From Polynucleobacter sp. SHI8 (lineage in GTDB: Bacteria > Pseudomonadota > Gammaproteobacteria > Burkholderiales > Burkholderiaceae): a DNA stretch of 64,000 nucleotides. Made by a program: the position numbers and the translations under genes. The notes beneath the pieces were generated by a model that had not been told where the DNA came from, searched no databases, and saw only the letters and a list, made by a program, of their open reading frames with translations. The stretch lies in NCBI RefSeq assembly GCF_027944005.1, contig NZ_AP027204.1:434001-498000 (forward strand). Direction: 5' to 3'. Shown in pieces: positions 43,257 to 52,367 of the stretch; the stretch's first letter is position 1, and each line of letters starts with the position of its first letter.

Positions 43257-43293
43257 GCGTCACCCTTAGAAATTCATAGTATTAGGGTGACGC
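43257..43293 (+). terminator. Perfect 10-bp hairpin between Bug and PRISE genes
   Basis: GCGTCACCCT (43257-43266) and AGGGTGACGC (43284-43293) form a perfect GC-rich stem with a 17-base loop, starting 10 bases after the Bug stop and ending 22 bases before the next ATG. It lacks a downstream T-run, so it could be a weak terminator, an mRNA-stabilising 3-prime structure or an attenuator. Confidence 0.5.
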
Positions 43294-43315
43294 TTCAAAA
43301 AGGTAATATCTCGTA

Positions 43316-44395
43316 ATGATTAAAAATGAACTCGAGGATGAGTCACGTGTTGCGCTCGTGGTTGGTGCTAATGGCATCGTTGGAAGCAATATGCTGGAAC
43401 ACCTTCGCGAAAAAACTAAATGGAAATTATACGGCCTGGCTAGAAGGCCTATTACTCAAACTTCAAATGTGATTGGTGTGGTTACAGATTTACTTGATGA
43501 GAGTTCAAGCAGTAACGCAATTAATAGTATTGGTCCAGTAGATTATTTGTATTTTAGTGCCTTGGATGTAAGAGGTACTCAAGAAGATCAAATTATTCCA
43601 AATTTAACGATGCTTCAAAACGCTGTGACACCATTACTAGATCCGTTAAAAAACCTTAAACATATTTGTTTAGTACACGGAACAAAATGGTACGGAAGTC
43701 ATCTTGGGCCATACCGAACTCCAGCAAGAGAGGGTGATTCAAGACATCAAGGCCCAAACTTCTATTTCGATCAATATGATTGGTTAACTAGTGCTCAAAA
43801 AAATCGAGATTGGAGCTTTTCAACAATTAGACCGCATTTTATTAATGGGTTTAATGTCGGCAACCCTAATAATATGATGGCGGCGATTGGCGCCTATGCT
43901 GCTGTTCAACGCGCACAAGGTAAGCCGTTAGATTTTCCTGGAACATTAGCTGCTTATGAATCTTTAACGATGGTTTCTGACGTGTCAATCGTAAACGCTT
44001 CCATGTTATGGGCATCTATTTCGCCACATTGCGCGAATCATGATTTTAATATTCACAATGGCGATTATTTTCGATGGTGTAATGTCTGGCCTATGTTAGC
44101 GGATGCTTTAGGGATGAGCTGCGGTAAGGTTGTGACTACGAAATTATCGGATTACATGCTTGAAAAAGGATCAACCTGGGATCAAATTGTTTTAGAGAAT
44201 GGGTTAATACCTAATAAAATCGATCGAATCGTAAGTTGGAAGTGGGCGGATTTTTTCTTTCGGGGTGAGTGGGATGATATGTCCTCCATGTTGAAAGCCC
44301 GCAGCTTTGGATTCGAGCAATTTATTGATACTCAAGAAGACATACTTGCTGGTCTTGCAAGATATCGTTCAGAAAAAATACTTCCAAAAATCTAA
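43316..44395 (+). CDS. PRISE-type SDR (progesterone 5-beta-reductase/iridoid synthase-like) reductase
   Basis: A 359-residue extended SDR. VGANGIVGSNML near residue 17 is the NADP loop. HGTKWYGSHLGPYRTPARE carries the Lys, and GPNFYFDQYDWL the Tyr, of the atypical PRISE active site, which lacks the usual YxxxK. Bacterial members reduce enone C=C bonds. The ATG at 43316 follows a weak Shine-Dalgarno and the hairpin at 43257-43293. The SDR and Rieske oxygenase genes follow in the same direction, so it may reduce an unsaturated ring or ketone intermediate. Substrate unknown. Confidence 0.82.
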   Translation: MIKNELEDESRVALVVGANGIVGSNMLEHLREKTKWKLYGLARRPITQTSNVIGVVTDLLDESSSSNAINSIGPVDYLYFSALDVRGTQEDQIIPNLTMLQNAVTPLLDPLKNLKHICLVHGTKWYGSHLGPYRTPAREGDSRHQGPNFYFDQYDWLTSAQKNRDWSFSTIRPHFINGFNVGNPNNMMAAIGAYAAVQRAQGKPLDFPGTLAAYESLTMVSDVSIVNASMLWASISPHCANHDFNIHNGDYFRWCNVWPMLADALGMSCGKVVTTKLSDYMLEKGSTWDQIVLENGLIPNKIDRIVSWKWADFFFRGEWDDMSSMLKARSFGFEQFIDTQEDILAGLARYRSEKILPKI

Positions 44396-44454
44396 TACTA
44401 GAATTTTTGCAAATAATAAGTTCAATATTAAAATATTTTTAGGAGAATCGAAAT

Positions 44455-45198
44455 ATGTTGTTAAAGGATAAAGTAGCGATTATTACTGGGGCTGGAAATA
44501 AATTAGGGATTGGTTTTGCGGCCGCTCAACTCTTTATTTCCAATGGGGCAAAAGTGGCTCTTGTAGATTTGGATCAAGCCGCGGTTACCTTTGCCGCAGA
44601 AATTCTTGGCGCAAATGCGATAGGTATTCAAGCAGACGTCCGCTCTGAAGAGGCTTGTAAAGAAGTTGCCCAGCAAGTCCATAAAAAGTGGGGTTCCATC
44701 GATATATTATTGAATAATGCAGGAGTAGTAGGTGCTCAAAGAGTTACTCAAATTACTCGTGAGGCCTATGATGCTGTGCTGGATGTCAATTTGCGAGGGA
44801 CACTTCATATGTCGCAAGCTTGTATCCCTTACCTACCTCGCGAAGGAGCTATTATTTGTATGGCTTCAATTGCGGCCCAACGTGGTGGAGGATTACTTGG
44901 GGGAGCGCATTATGCAGCATCCAAAGGGGGTATTTTAGGTCTTATGCGTGCGATGGCTAGAGAGCTAGGTCCCTTAGGTATTCGTGTAAATGCGATTAAT
45001 CCAGGATTGATTTTGACATCACTTAACCTTCATATATTTGACGATGCAACCTGTGAACAATTTAAATCGCAAGTACCCCTAGGTCGATTAGGAGGTCCAG
45101 AAGATGTCGCTGGCGCTTGTCTTTTCTTGGCATCACCTCTGTCAACATATATCACTGGAGCATCTATAGATGTGAATGGCGGACTGCATATTCACTAA
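44455..45198 (+). CDS. Short-chain dehydrogenase/reductase, possible dihydrodiol dehydrogenase
   Basis: A 247-residue classical SDR. ITGAGNKLGIGFA at residues 10-22 is the cofactor loop, NNAGVVG the structural motif, Ser in CMASIAAQ, YAASK the Tyr-Lys pair, and ITGASIDVNGG the C-terminal motif. AGGAG lies 10 bases before the ATG. Its position 141 bases before a Rieske oxygenase makes oxidation of the cis-dihydrodiol, or of another alcohol of that pathway, plausible. That rests on context only. Confidence 0.92.
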   Translation: MLLKDKVAIITGAGNKLGIGFAAAQLFISNGAKVALVDLDQAAVTFAAEILGANAIGIQADVRSEEACKEVAQQVHKKWGSIDILLNNAGVVGAQRVTQITREAYDAVLDVNLRGTLHMSQACIPYLPREGAIICMASIAAQRGGGLLGGAHYAASKGGILGLMRAMARELGPLGIRVNAINPGLILTSLNLHIFDDATCEQFKSQVPLGRLGGPEDVAGACLFLASPLSTYITGASIDVNGGLHIH

Positions 45199-45339
45199 AT
45201 AGATTATTTAGCTTTTGTTTAATTAAGCTGACCTTTTTTCTCAAAGATTTAGGAGACTATATTTGCTCTAAATAGTTTAAATTATACTTTTAGAATTTCA
45301 TCAAACCGAACCATAATAACTATTAAATATCTTACCAAA

Positions 45340-46581
45340 ATGAAAGCTATGATCAATCCTAAAGTATGGCCTGAAGAAGGGGTTTCACGCGCACCCTATT
45401 GGATATATACCGATTCTGGTATCTATGCACGTGAACAAGAAAATATCTTTCGAGGAAAATCTTGGCACTATGTAGGCCTTGAAGCAGAAGTTCCGCAGCC
45501 TGGCAACTATAAAACCACTTATATTGGAGAGACTTCAGTGGTGCTGACTCGCACTAAGGATGGTGAAGTTCATGCTCTCATTAATCGTTGTGCTCATCGG
45601 GGCAATATGGTCTGCCGTGAAGCGTTTGGCTCAGCTAAAAGACTATATTGCGTCTATCACGCGTGGAGCTATCAACTCAATGGCGATTTAAGTAATGCAG
45701 CTTTTAGTCAAGGCCTCAACGGTCAGGGTGGTTTACCAAAAGATTTTGATAAAAAGAATCATGGATTACAAAAACTTCGCGTAGCTCGTTTTTGTGGCTT
45801 AGTATTTGCAACCTTTCAAGAAGATACTGAGGATTTTGAATCGTGGCTCGGGGATGTGGGATACGGAATCAAAAGATTACTCAATCGTCCGCTGAAAGTA
45901 CTTGGTTACGATACCCAACGTATTCATTCGAATTGGAAAAATTACCATGAGAATCCAAGAGACTCATATCACGCCAACATTTTGCATACGTTTTATGGCA
46001 CCTTTGGCCTTTCTAGGCAAACCCAAGAGTCTGGTATGGTGTTGGATAAAACAGGGCGTAATGTGTACTTTTATACAAAGGCAGGTACTGAGAAAAAAGA
46101 TACCAATTACGATGCCACCAAAACCGAATTGCGTTCAGTGAATGATCAGCTCCGTCTTGAGGATTCAAGTATTCTTAAATGGACTGATGAAATCGGTGAT
46201 GGTGTGAGCGTGCAAATTCTGTCGCTCTATCCTTCCTTTGTATTACATCAAATTGCAAATAGTTTAGCCACCCGCCAACTTCTTCCAAAAGGTCAAGGTC
46301 AATTAGATTTAGTCTGGACTTATTTTGGCTTTGAAGATGACTCTCCTGAAATGACAAAAACACGTTTATTGCAAACCAATTTAGCTGGATCCGCCGGTAT
46401 GATTTCAGTTGAAGATGCCGCAGTGTGCGAGATGACCTATCGCGCCATTGCTGATGGTCAACACGGCGAATCATTTATTGAAATGGGTGGGACGGATCTC
46501 ACCAGTGGTGGTTCACACAAACTCTCTGAGCGTGCCATTCGAAACTTTTGGCACAATTATCGTCAAGATATGGGGCTGTAA
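45340..46581 (+). CDS. Rieske ring-hydroxylating oxygenase, alpha (catalytic) subunit
   Basis: A 413-residue oxygenase subunit. The Rieske [2Fe-2S] ligands are Cys84, His86, Cys104 and His107 (CAHRG and CVYHAW). The mononuclear iron site is in NWKNYHENPRDSYH: bridging Asp208, His211 and His216, with the C-terminal acidic ligand expected around SVEDAAVCE. It adds dioxygen to an aromatic ring or demethylates or decarboxylates aromatic substrates. The beta-subunit gene follows directly. No ferredoxin or reductase gene is present in the window, so electron supply must come from elsewhere. The start is ATG 45340, or ATG 45349 three codons later; neither has a strong Shine-Dalgarno. Confidence 0.94.
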   Translation: MKAMINPKVWPEEGVSRAPYWIYTDSGIYAREQENIFRGKSWHYVGLEAEVPQPGNYKTTYIGETSVVLTRTKDGEVHALINRCAHRGNMVCREAFGSAKRLYCVYHAWSYQLNGDLSNAAFSQGLNGQGGLPKDFDKKNHGLQKLRVARFCGLVFATFQEDTEDFESWLGDVGYGIKRLLNRPLKVLGYDTQRIHSNWKNYHENPRDSYHANILHTFYGTFGLSRQTQESGMVLDKTGRNVYFYTKAGTEKKDTNYDATKTELRSVNDQLRLEDSSILKWTDEIGDGVSVQILSLYPSFVLHQIANSLATRQLLPKGQGQLDLVWTYFGFEDDSPEMTKTRLLQTNLAGSAGMISVEDAAVCEMTYRAIADGQHGESFIEMGGTDLTSGGSHKLSERAIRNFWHNYRQDMGL

Positions 46582-47088
46582 TTGAATACTACACATTTCA
46601 AAAAAGCAGACCTTATTCAACCTGACGAATACTTCATTATTCAAGATTTGATATTTGAGTGGGCACGAGCGATTGATGAAAATCGTGTCGAAGACATTGC
46701 CAAACTGCTTGATAGTCAAGGGCGTTATACCGTTAAATCACGATTTAATCATGATCGTGATTTACCCTTGGCAGTGATTGATTGTCATAGTGCGGCCCAA
46801 CTGCGTGACCGAATTCTGTCGATGCGTCTCGCCAATGTCTATGAGCCTCAGCACTATCGTCATATTATTTCGGGGATACAAGTCACGGGTCGTGAAGGTA
46901 AGATCATTCATACACGATCAAACTTCATGGTGGTTCGAACGATGGATCTTGATGGTGAAGTTAAAGTTGTTTTTACTGGTCAAGCACAAGATGTCATTGA
47001 ACTTCATGAATCTGATGCAACATTTAAAGAACGTTTATTAGTTTTTGATTCCCGTGTGATAGAAACTCTCTTGGTTATTCCACTCTAA
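46582..47088 (+). CDS. Rieske ring-hydroxylating oxygenase, beta (structural) subunit, TTG start
   Basis: A 168-residue NTF2/SnoaL-fold subunit. YFIIQDLIFEWARAIDENR at the N-terminus, YEPQHYRHIISGIQV and the C-terminal FKERLLVFDSRVIETLLVIPL match small subunits of aromatic-ring dioxygenases. It begins with TTG immediately after the TAA of the alpha subunit (no spacer), so reinitiation by ribosomes finishing alpha is likely and would keep subunit levels equal. The Bug gene follows 8 bases later. Confidence 0.9.
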   Translation: MNTTHFKKADLIQPDEYFIIQDLIFEWARAIDENRVEDIAKLLDSQGRYTVKSRFNHDRDLPLAVIDCHSAAQLRDRILSMRLANVYEPQHYRHIISGIQVTGREGKIIHTRSNFMVVRTMDLDGEVKVVFTGQAQDVIELHESDATFKERLLVFDSRVIETLLVIPL

Positions 47089-47096
47089 AACTTCAT

Positions 47097-48080
47097 ATGA
47101 AAAAAATAAATTTAACTCGTCGCGCAATCATTCAGTCATCAGCTTTATTACCAAGCCTTTGGTATGGACAATCTACTTTTGCGCAAAATGCATGGCCTAA
47201 TAAACCTATACATATTCTTGTACCAAATCCGGCTGGGGGTACTGCGGATTTATTGCCAAGACTGATATCTCAAGAGCTAGCCAAAAAACTAGGGCAGTCT
47301 GTAATTATTGACAACAAGCCGGGTGCTGCCGGAAATATTGCTGCTGAAACTTTGTACAATGCAGAACCTGACGGTTATTTGATTATGTCAGCTCCTCCGC
47401 CTTCTTTGACAATTAATGTATCGCTTTACCCAAAGCTCAATTACATTCCCTCCAGTTTTGTACCGATATCAATCATTGCTTCTGTACCCAATGCTCTTAT
47501 TGTTCATCCTTCACTTCCAGTTAACACTGTTAAAGAATTTATTGCATATGCTAAAGATCGTCCTGGGGAACTCACCTACGCATCACAAGGAAGTGGTTCC
47601 ACTGCACATCTAACTGCAGAATTATTTCAACTGAAAACTGGCACCAAAATGTTACACGTTCCTTATAAAGGTGATGCACCAGCACTTACTGATTTGTTAG
47701 CAGGTCAAGTGAATGTGATGTTTGGTAATTTAGGCGCCACAAGTAACTACATTAAGGCTGGTAAATTAAAAATCATAGCCATGACTACCGCCAAGCGAGT
47801 TAAGTCATTCCCGAACGTTCCTCTCATTCAAGATGATGTTCCTGGTATGGTAGCTTCTACTTGGTTTGCGATGGTAGCTCCCCCGAGGACACCAACAGAA
47901 ATTACTAAAAAGATTTCTAACTATGTTCGAGAAATATTAAATCAACCAGATATTATTGCTCGCATGGCTGATATGGGTGCTGAACCTGTAGGTAATACTC
48001 CTGAAGAAATGGCCAAATTTATGGCTGAGGATACTGCTCGCTGGAAAGATGTCATTATGGCAGCGAAGATTACAGTTTGA
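47097..48080 (+). CDS. Bug/TctC-family solute-binding protein with a Tat-like leader
   Basis: A 327-residue Bug protein. Its leader has a twin-arginine stretch (LTRRAIIQSSALLPSLWYG, cleavage after TFA, mature start QNAWPNKPI), unlike the plain Sec leaders of its paralogues. It has the loop VPNPAGGTADLLPR, AEPDGYL, and HVPYKGDAPALTDLLAG. It lies 8 bases after the oxygenase beta subunit, so it is probably the binding protein for the aromatic acid oxidised by that enzyme. That is inference. Confidence 0.92.
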   Translation: MKKINLTRRAIIQSSALLPSLWYGQSTFAQNAWPNKPIHILVPNPAGGTADLLPRLISQELAKKLGQSVIIDNKPGAAGNIAAETLYNAEPDGYLIMSAPPPSLTINVSLYPKLNYIPSSFVPISIIASVPNALIVHPSLPVNTVKEFIAYAKDRPGELTYASQGSGSTAHLTAELFQLKTGTKMLHVPYKGDAPALTDLLAGQVNVMFGNLGATSNYIKAGKLKIIAMTTAKRVKSFPNVPLIQDDVPGMVASTWFAMVAPPRTPTEITKKISNYVREILNQPDIIARMADMGAEPVGNTPEEMAKFMAEDTARWKDVIMAAKITV

Positions 48081-48262
48081 TTCATCAGAAAATGCTTCTA
48101 AGTAACTGAACCCGAATAGTTTATTAATTCACATTTGATTAAAATGACATATAAAAAAATCCTCAAGTTTTGATTAAGTATGAAGTTAAAGAAATAGTTT
48201 TTAAAATATAAGTAGTAATTCATTGGGAGGGGAATGTTTTCCAGAAGGCATCCGTCATTAAA

Positions 48263-49171
48263 ATGATTAGAAAAATTAGCTTACGTCACTTGCGTTCATT
48301 TTTAGCCGTTGCAAAAACGGGATCATTTACTTTAGCCTCAGCTAGATTATTTCAGACTCAATCTACATTAACCGCGACCATTCAACAATTTGAGGAAGAA
48401 ATTGGGCTAAAGCTCTTTGAGCGCTCGACTAGAAGGGTTGAATTGACTGAGGATGCAATCAAGTTCCAACCTGTCGCTGAAAAAATTATTCGTGATTTTG
48501 ATAATGCGCTTAATGACTTACAGGCTATTTCCAAAAGTCAGCAAGGCTTAATTCGAATTGCTGCGGCACCGTCTATGGCTGTGCATATTTTATCTCCAGC
48601 CCTACTTACATTTCGTCAACATTACCCTGAGGTTAATATTTCAATTCAAGATGCTGGCTCAGCAAAAATTGAGCGTGCGGTACTTGATGGTGAAGTTGAT
48701 TTTGGATTAACGAGTCGTCTTCTTAACTATCCTGAGCTAGATTACCGCCCAGTACTTCATGATACCTTTGGTGTTGTTATGCCTCATGATCACGTCTTAG
48801 CTAAAATAAATCGCCCCTTAAAGTGGGCGGATCTAGCGAATCACTCTTACATAGGCCTCACTTCTGATACTGGGATTGGTGCCTTACTTGAAACTTATCC
48901 GGAAATATCTTTTGGACAAAACTCAGATCCTCATGATCGTGCTTCAAGTACTACTTCCTTGTATGCCATGTTAAGGTTAAGTGGCAAAATTTCTGTGCTG
49001 CCTTCTTTGGCAGCAAAAGCAGGTCCAATGCAGGAGTTTTTATTTGCAGAGTTAACAGAACCACTTATTCAACGTGAAATCTGCCTTATTACAAGACATT
49101 TGCGCTCATTTTCACCGAATACTCAACGAATTTTAGATGTTTTGATGGAAACCATTCGTAAATTGGATTAA
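48263..49171 (+). CDS. LysR-family transcriptional regulator
   Basis: A 302-residue LysR-type regulator. The winged helix-turn-helix is at residues 6-65 (RHLRSFLAVAKTGSFTLAS, then LFERSTRRVELT), followed by a periplasmic-binding-like effector domain (IRIAAAPSMAVHILSPAL; EVDFGLTS). It is co-directional with, and directly upstream of, the 49354-63892 catabolic run, and is the only transcription factor clearly present in the window. It may control that run, the preceding oxygenase unit, or both. A 6+6 dyad at 49308-49332 is a possible target. The effector is unknown. Confidence 0.93.
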   Translation: MIRKISLRHLRSFLAVAKTGSFTLASARLFQTQSTLTATIQQFEEEIGLKLFERSTRRVELTEDAIKFQPVAEKIIRDFDNALNDLQAISKSQQGLIRIAAAPSMAVHILSPALLTFRQHYPEVNISIQDAGSAKIERAVLDGEVDFGLTSRLLNYPELDYRPVLHDTFGVVMPHDHVLAKINRPLKWADLANHSYIGLTSDTGIGALLETYPEISFGQNSDPHDRASSTTSLYAMLRLSGKISVLPSLAAKAGPMQEFLFAELTEPLIQREICLITRHLRSFSPNTQRILDVLMETIRKLD

Positions 49172-49307
49172 TCATTACGTTGACTGGATTATCAATATCT
49201 AATCTCTATTGAAGCACAGAGAGCCCACCCTTATTTATTAAAAAAAACGAATAATAGGCAAAAATTATTGATTTGTGCTGAATAAACAAAAATATTAGAC
49301 TAAAAGT

Positions 49308-49332
49308 ACTAAGGCAAAGTGAGTGTCTTAGT
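49308..49332. promoter_or_regulatory. Interrupted palindrome upstream of the MDR/ligase operon, possible operator
   Basis: ACTAAG and CTTAGT are perfect inverted arms with a 13-base centre, ending 21 bases before the ATG at 49354 and 137 bases after the LysR gene. LysR-type regulators bind interrupted dyads of this kind, but the T-N11-A consensus is not an exact match, so this is a candidate only. Confidence 0.35.
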
Positions 49333-49353
49333 TATCGATATTTAAGGGCGAGC

Positions 49354-50349
49354 ATGACAGATCAAATGAGAGTGGTTGCGATCCAGCAACATGGTGGTGT
49401 AGAGCAGATGAAGTTAGATCAATGGCCTAAACCTGAAGTCAAAGTAAATTATGCGATTGTTGAGGTTAAAGCCTGTGGGCTTAATTACATGGATGTATTT
49501 GTCCTTCATGGCATGCCAGATTTACCGACGAAGATGCCCCGTATTCCTGGCGGCGATGTGGTTGGAATAGTCCGTGAGGTTGGGGAAGGTGTTTCTAATG
49601 ATTGGGTTGGCAAGAGAGTTGTCTTATTTCCAAGGTTTCCTGAAGGTGGTGTACTAGGGGAGAACGGCAATGGTGGCCTATGTGAATTTATCTGCGTAGA
49701 TCAACGTCAATTAATTGAAATCCCTGATGGTGTAAGTGATGTTGAAGCGGCAGCTTTACCAATTGCTTATGGCACTTCTCACCGCATGTTATTTACACGT
49801 GGACGTTTAAAAGCAGGCGAGAAAGTACTGATCCTTGGAGCAAGTGGTGGTGTTGGTGTGTCTTGCTTGCAGTTTGCAAAGATGGCAGGGTGTGAAGTTT
49901 ATGCGTGTACAAGTAGTGAAGAAAAAAGTCAAAAATTAAAAGAGCTGGGCGCTGATCACGTAATTAATTATTCTAGCGAGCCAGATTTTTCCAAAGCCGT
50001 ATGGGCTGCAACGGGTAAAAAAGGTGTAGATGTCGCAATTAATTTTACTGGTGGAGATACATGGATACCTACTCAACGAAGCATGGCAGTAAATGGCAGA
50101 ATTATTACTTGTGGTTCAACAGTAGATCATCTGTGTACAGTTGATATTCGTTTTTTATGGTTTAGAGAGATGGAAATCATTGGTTCTAGAGCTTATGTGC
50201 CTGATGATATTCGTGCGTGTCTTCAATTTGCTGCAGATAAAAAAATACATCCAGTTATTGATCAAGTGTTTCCACTAGCTCAGGCAGCAGAAGGTTTAAG
50301 TCTTTTAGAAGAGCGTCGTGTATTTGGCAAAGTGATTATTGAGATATGA
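49354..50349 (+). CDS. Medium-chain dehydrogenase/reductase (zinc-type or quinone-oxidoreductase-like)
   Basis: A 331-residue MDR protein with a GroES-like domain (ACGLNYMDVFVLHGMP, then RIPGGDVVGIV) and a Rossmann domain (LILGASGGVGVSCLQFAK). The first motif resembles AcuI/quinone-oxidoreductase-type enoyl reductases rather than true zinc alcohol dehydrogenases. Its last 4 bases overlap the acyl-CoA synthetase start (ATGA), so the pair is coupled and may act on an unsaturated acid or its CoA thioester. It opens the rightward run after the LysR gene. Confidence 0.9.
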   Translation: MTDQMRVVAIQQHGGVEQMKLDQWPKPEVKVNYAIVEVKACGLNYMDVFVLHGMPDLPTKMPRIPGGDVVGIVREVGEGVSNDWVGKRVVLFPRFPEGGVLGENGNGGLCEFICVDQRQLIEIPDGVSDVEAAALPIAYGTSHRMLFTRGRLKAGEKVLILGASGGVGVSCLQFAKMAGCEVYACTSSEEKSQKLKELGADHVINYSSEPDFSKAVWAATGKKGVDVAINFTGGDTWIPTQRSMAVNGRIITCGSTVDHLCTVDIRFLWFREMEIIGSRAYVPDDIRACLQFAADKKIHPVIDQVFPLAQAAEGLSLLEERRVFGKVIIEI

Positions 50350-51893
50350 GCACAGTGATACAAAATTTAGGTTGTATAGCTTCTGAATATCGAGATAAAA
50401 CTTATCCGGTCATTATTGATTTAACTAATCCAGAAAAAAAACGAGAAATTACTTATCAGGACTATCACGCTTCTTGTGATGCAGTGGCAAAAGGATTATT
50501 GAAGTTAGGACTAAAAGAGGGTACTCGAATTGGAATCCTGTCGGGAAATCGAGCAGAATTTTTAGAAATATTTTATGGATCTATGCGTGCTGGAGTCGTG
50601 CCTGTTCTTTTAAACATTCTTCAAACACAAGATAATTTAGATTGGATGGTTAAAAACTCTGATGTACAACTGATATTTTGTGAATCGGTTACAAGGGATA
50701 AATGTCCTGCCAATATTCAACTTATTGAAATTGATGATAACGGTCCAACTGGATATGAAGCTTTTAAAGATTATGGTGAATTTACCGCTGTAACTCCAAC
50801 ATTTAGCCAAGAAGCTTTTCAGGCTTACACTTCTGGATCAACAGGTCGCCCTAAAGGAGTTAGTTTATCTCATCGAGCACATGTTTTTGTTGCTGAAACG
50901 ATTTCACGTGATCGCAACTTTTGCCCTGATGACCGTATGATTGTGGCTGCACCTTTGTACCATAAGCACGCAATGAATTCTATTAAATGCGTTCTAGTTG
51001 GTGGTTCAACCGTAATTTTAATGCGCAAATTTGATGCAAAAAAATATGTTGAGTACATTTCAGAATATCGTTCAACGGTAGTTTCCGGTGTGCCGACTAT
51101 GTTTGCCATGATGATGCAGCAACAAGAATTGTTAGAGGGTAATGATTATAGTTTTGTGCGACTTGCAACTTTAGGTGGGGCACCAGCATCCGATGTACTG
51201 ATAGATCAGGTTGCACTAAAGTTCCCCAAAGCTGAAATTGTTAAAATTTATGGCATCACCGAAGCTAGTTCTGCCTTATTTGGCTCTAATCATAAAAGTA
51301 ATTTGATACGTCCAAGGCATTCAATTGGTTGGCCAATTGCAGATAACGAATTTAAGTTTGTTGGCGGAGAAAATGAGAGTCAAGGAGTTTTGTATGTTAG
51401 AAGTCCTGGCATGATGAATGGGTATGTGAATAATTCTGATGAGACTCATAAAAAATTACAAGACGGTTGGTACAACACTGGAGATATTCTTCGAAAGGAT
51501 GAGGCTGGTTGGTATTTCTTCGTGGGTCGCTCTGACGATATGTTTGTTTCTAGTGGACATAATATTTATCCATTAGAGGTTGAGTTGATGCTGGAGCGTC
51601 ATCCTGAAATTGCTCAAGCTGTCGTTGTTCCTGTTCCTGATGAAATTAAGTATCGCTTACCAGTTGTCTTTGTTGTTCTTAATAAAGACTCCAAACTCAC
51701 TGAAGAGGATATTAAAGCGCATGCGCTGAAAAGTGCTCCGCCATATCAATATCCACGTCGAGTATTTTTTGTTGACGCACTCCCCCTCAACACCATTGGT
51801 AAGATCGATCGCAAGACTTTAGAGGTTAGAGGGATTGATATGTATAACGCTGGTCAAGTAAACGTTTCAGAAACTACACCTACTAAAAAATAA
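50346..51893 (+). CDS. Acyl-CoA synthetase (AMP-dependent ligase)
   Basis: A 515-residue ANL-superfamily ligase that forms an acyl-CoA from an acid, ATP and CoA. YTSGSTGRPKGVSLSH is the P-loop (A3), KIYGITEAS the A5 motif, GWYNTGDILRKD the A7/A8 hinge region, and GKIDRKTL near the C-terminus holds the catalytic Lys (A10). Length is normal. It is coupled by ATGA overlap to the MDR gene and followed 13 bases later by a hotdog thioesterase. It probably activates an acid produced by the aldehyde dehydrogenase downstream. Acid identity unknown. Confidence 0.93.
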   Translation: MSTVIQNLGCIASEYRDKTYPVIIDLTNPEKKREITYQDYHASCDAVAKGLLKLGLKEGTRIGILSGNRAEFLEIFYGSMRAGVVPVLLNILQTQDNLDWMVKNSDVQLIFCESVTRDKCPANIQLIEIDDNGPTGYEAFKDYGEFTAVTPTFSQEAFQAYTSGSTGRPKGVSLSHRAHVFVAETISRDRNFCPDDRMIVAAPLYHKHAMNSIKCVLVGGSTVILMRKFDAKKYVEYISEYRSTVVSGVPTMFAMMMQQQELLEGNDYSFVRLATLGGAPASDVLIDQVALKFPKAEIVKIYGITEASSALFGSNHKSNLIRPRHSIGWPIADNEFKFVGGENESQGVLYVRSPGMMNGYVNNSDETHKKLQDGWYNTGDILRKDEAGWYFFVGRSDDMFVSSGHNIYPLEVELMLERHPEIAQAVVVPVPDEIKYRLPVVFVVLNKDSKLTEEDIKAHALKSAPPYQYPRRVFFVDALPLNTIGKIDRKTLEVRGIDMYNAGQVNVSETTPTKK

Positions 51894-51906
51894 TGATGGA
51901 GCTTTC

Positions 51907-52329
51907 ATGAGTATTGAGCAAGTTCAGGGAGTTATTGATAAAGGGCCCTATTTAAGTTGGTTAGGTCTGAAAGTATTGAGTATTGATAAAGAGACGATTG
52001 AAGTCCGTGCGACTTGGCGAGAAGAATGGGTAGCAAATCTTAAATTAATGCAGACTCAAGGAGGGATATTAGCCGCTTTAATTGATTTTGCAGCAGATTT
52101 TGTATTGTTTGAAACGGTTGGAAAACCTGTTCCAACGATTGATTTACGGGTTGACTATCACCGTATGGCAAAGCCTGGAGATTTAATCGTGAAGGCAAAA
52201 GTAATTAAATTGGGTAAGCAGTTTTCTGTGTGTGAAGCTTACATCTATGATTTAGAAAATAAATTAATTGCTAGTGGTCGAGGAACCTATGTAATGCCTC
52301 TTCCTGAAGAAAATACAAAGCCTTCTTGA
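51907..52329 (+). CDS. PaaI-type hotdog-fold thioesterase
   Basis: A 140-residue hotdog protein. MQTQGGILAALIDFAADF corresponds to the active-site helix, with Gln at the usual HGG histidine position. TIDLRVDYHRMAKPGDLIVK is the canonical substrate-binding strand region, and the terminal strand follows. It hydrolyses acyl-CoA thioesters, probably releasing stalled CoA esters formed by the neighbouring ligase. TGGAG lies upstream of the ATG. Cytoplasmic. Confidence 0.88.
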   Translation: MSIEQVQGVIDKGPYLSWLGLKVLSIDKETIEVRATWREEWVANLKLMQTQGGILAALIDFAADFVLFETVGKPVPTIDLRVDYHRMAKPGDLIVKAKVIKLGKQFSVCEAYIYDLENKLIASGRGTYVMPLPEENTKPS

Positions 52330-52367
52330 TCCAACACTATTGAAAAATGAAATGATTTAAAGAACTC

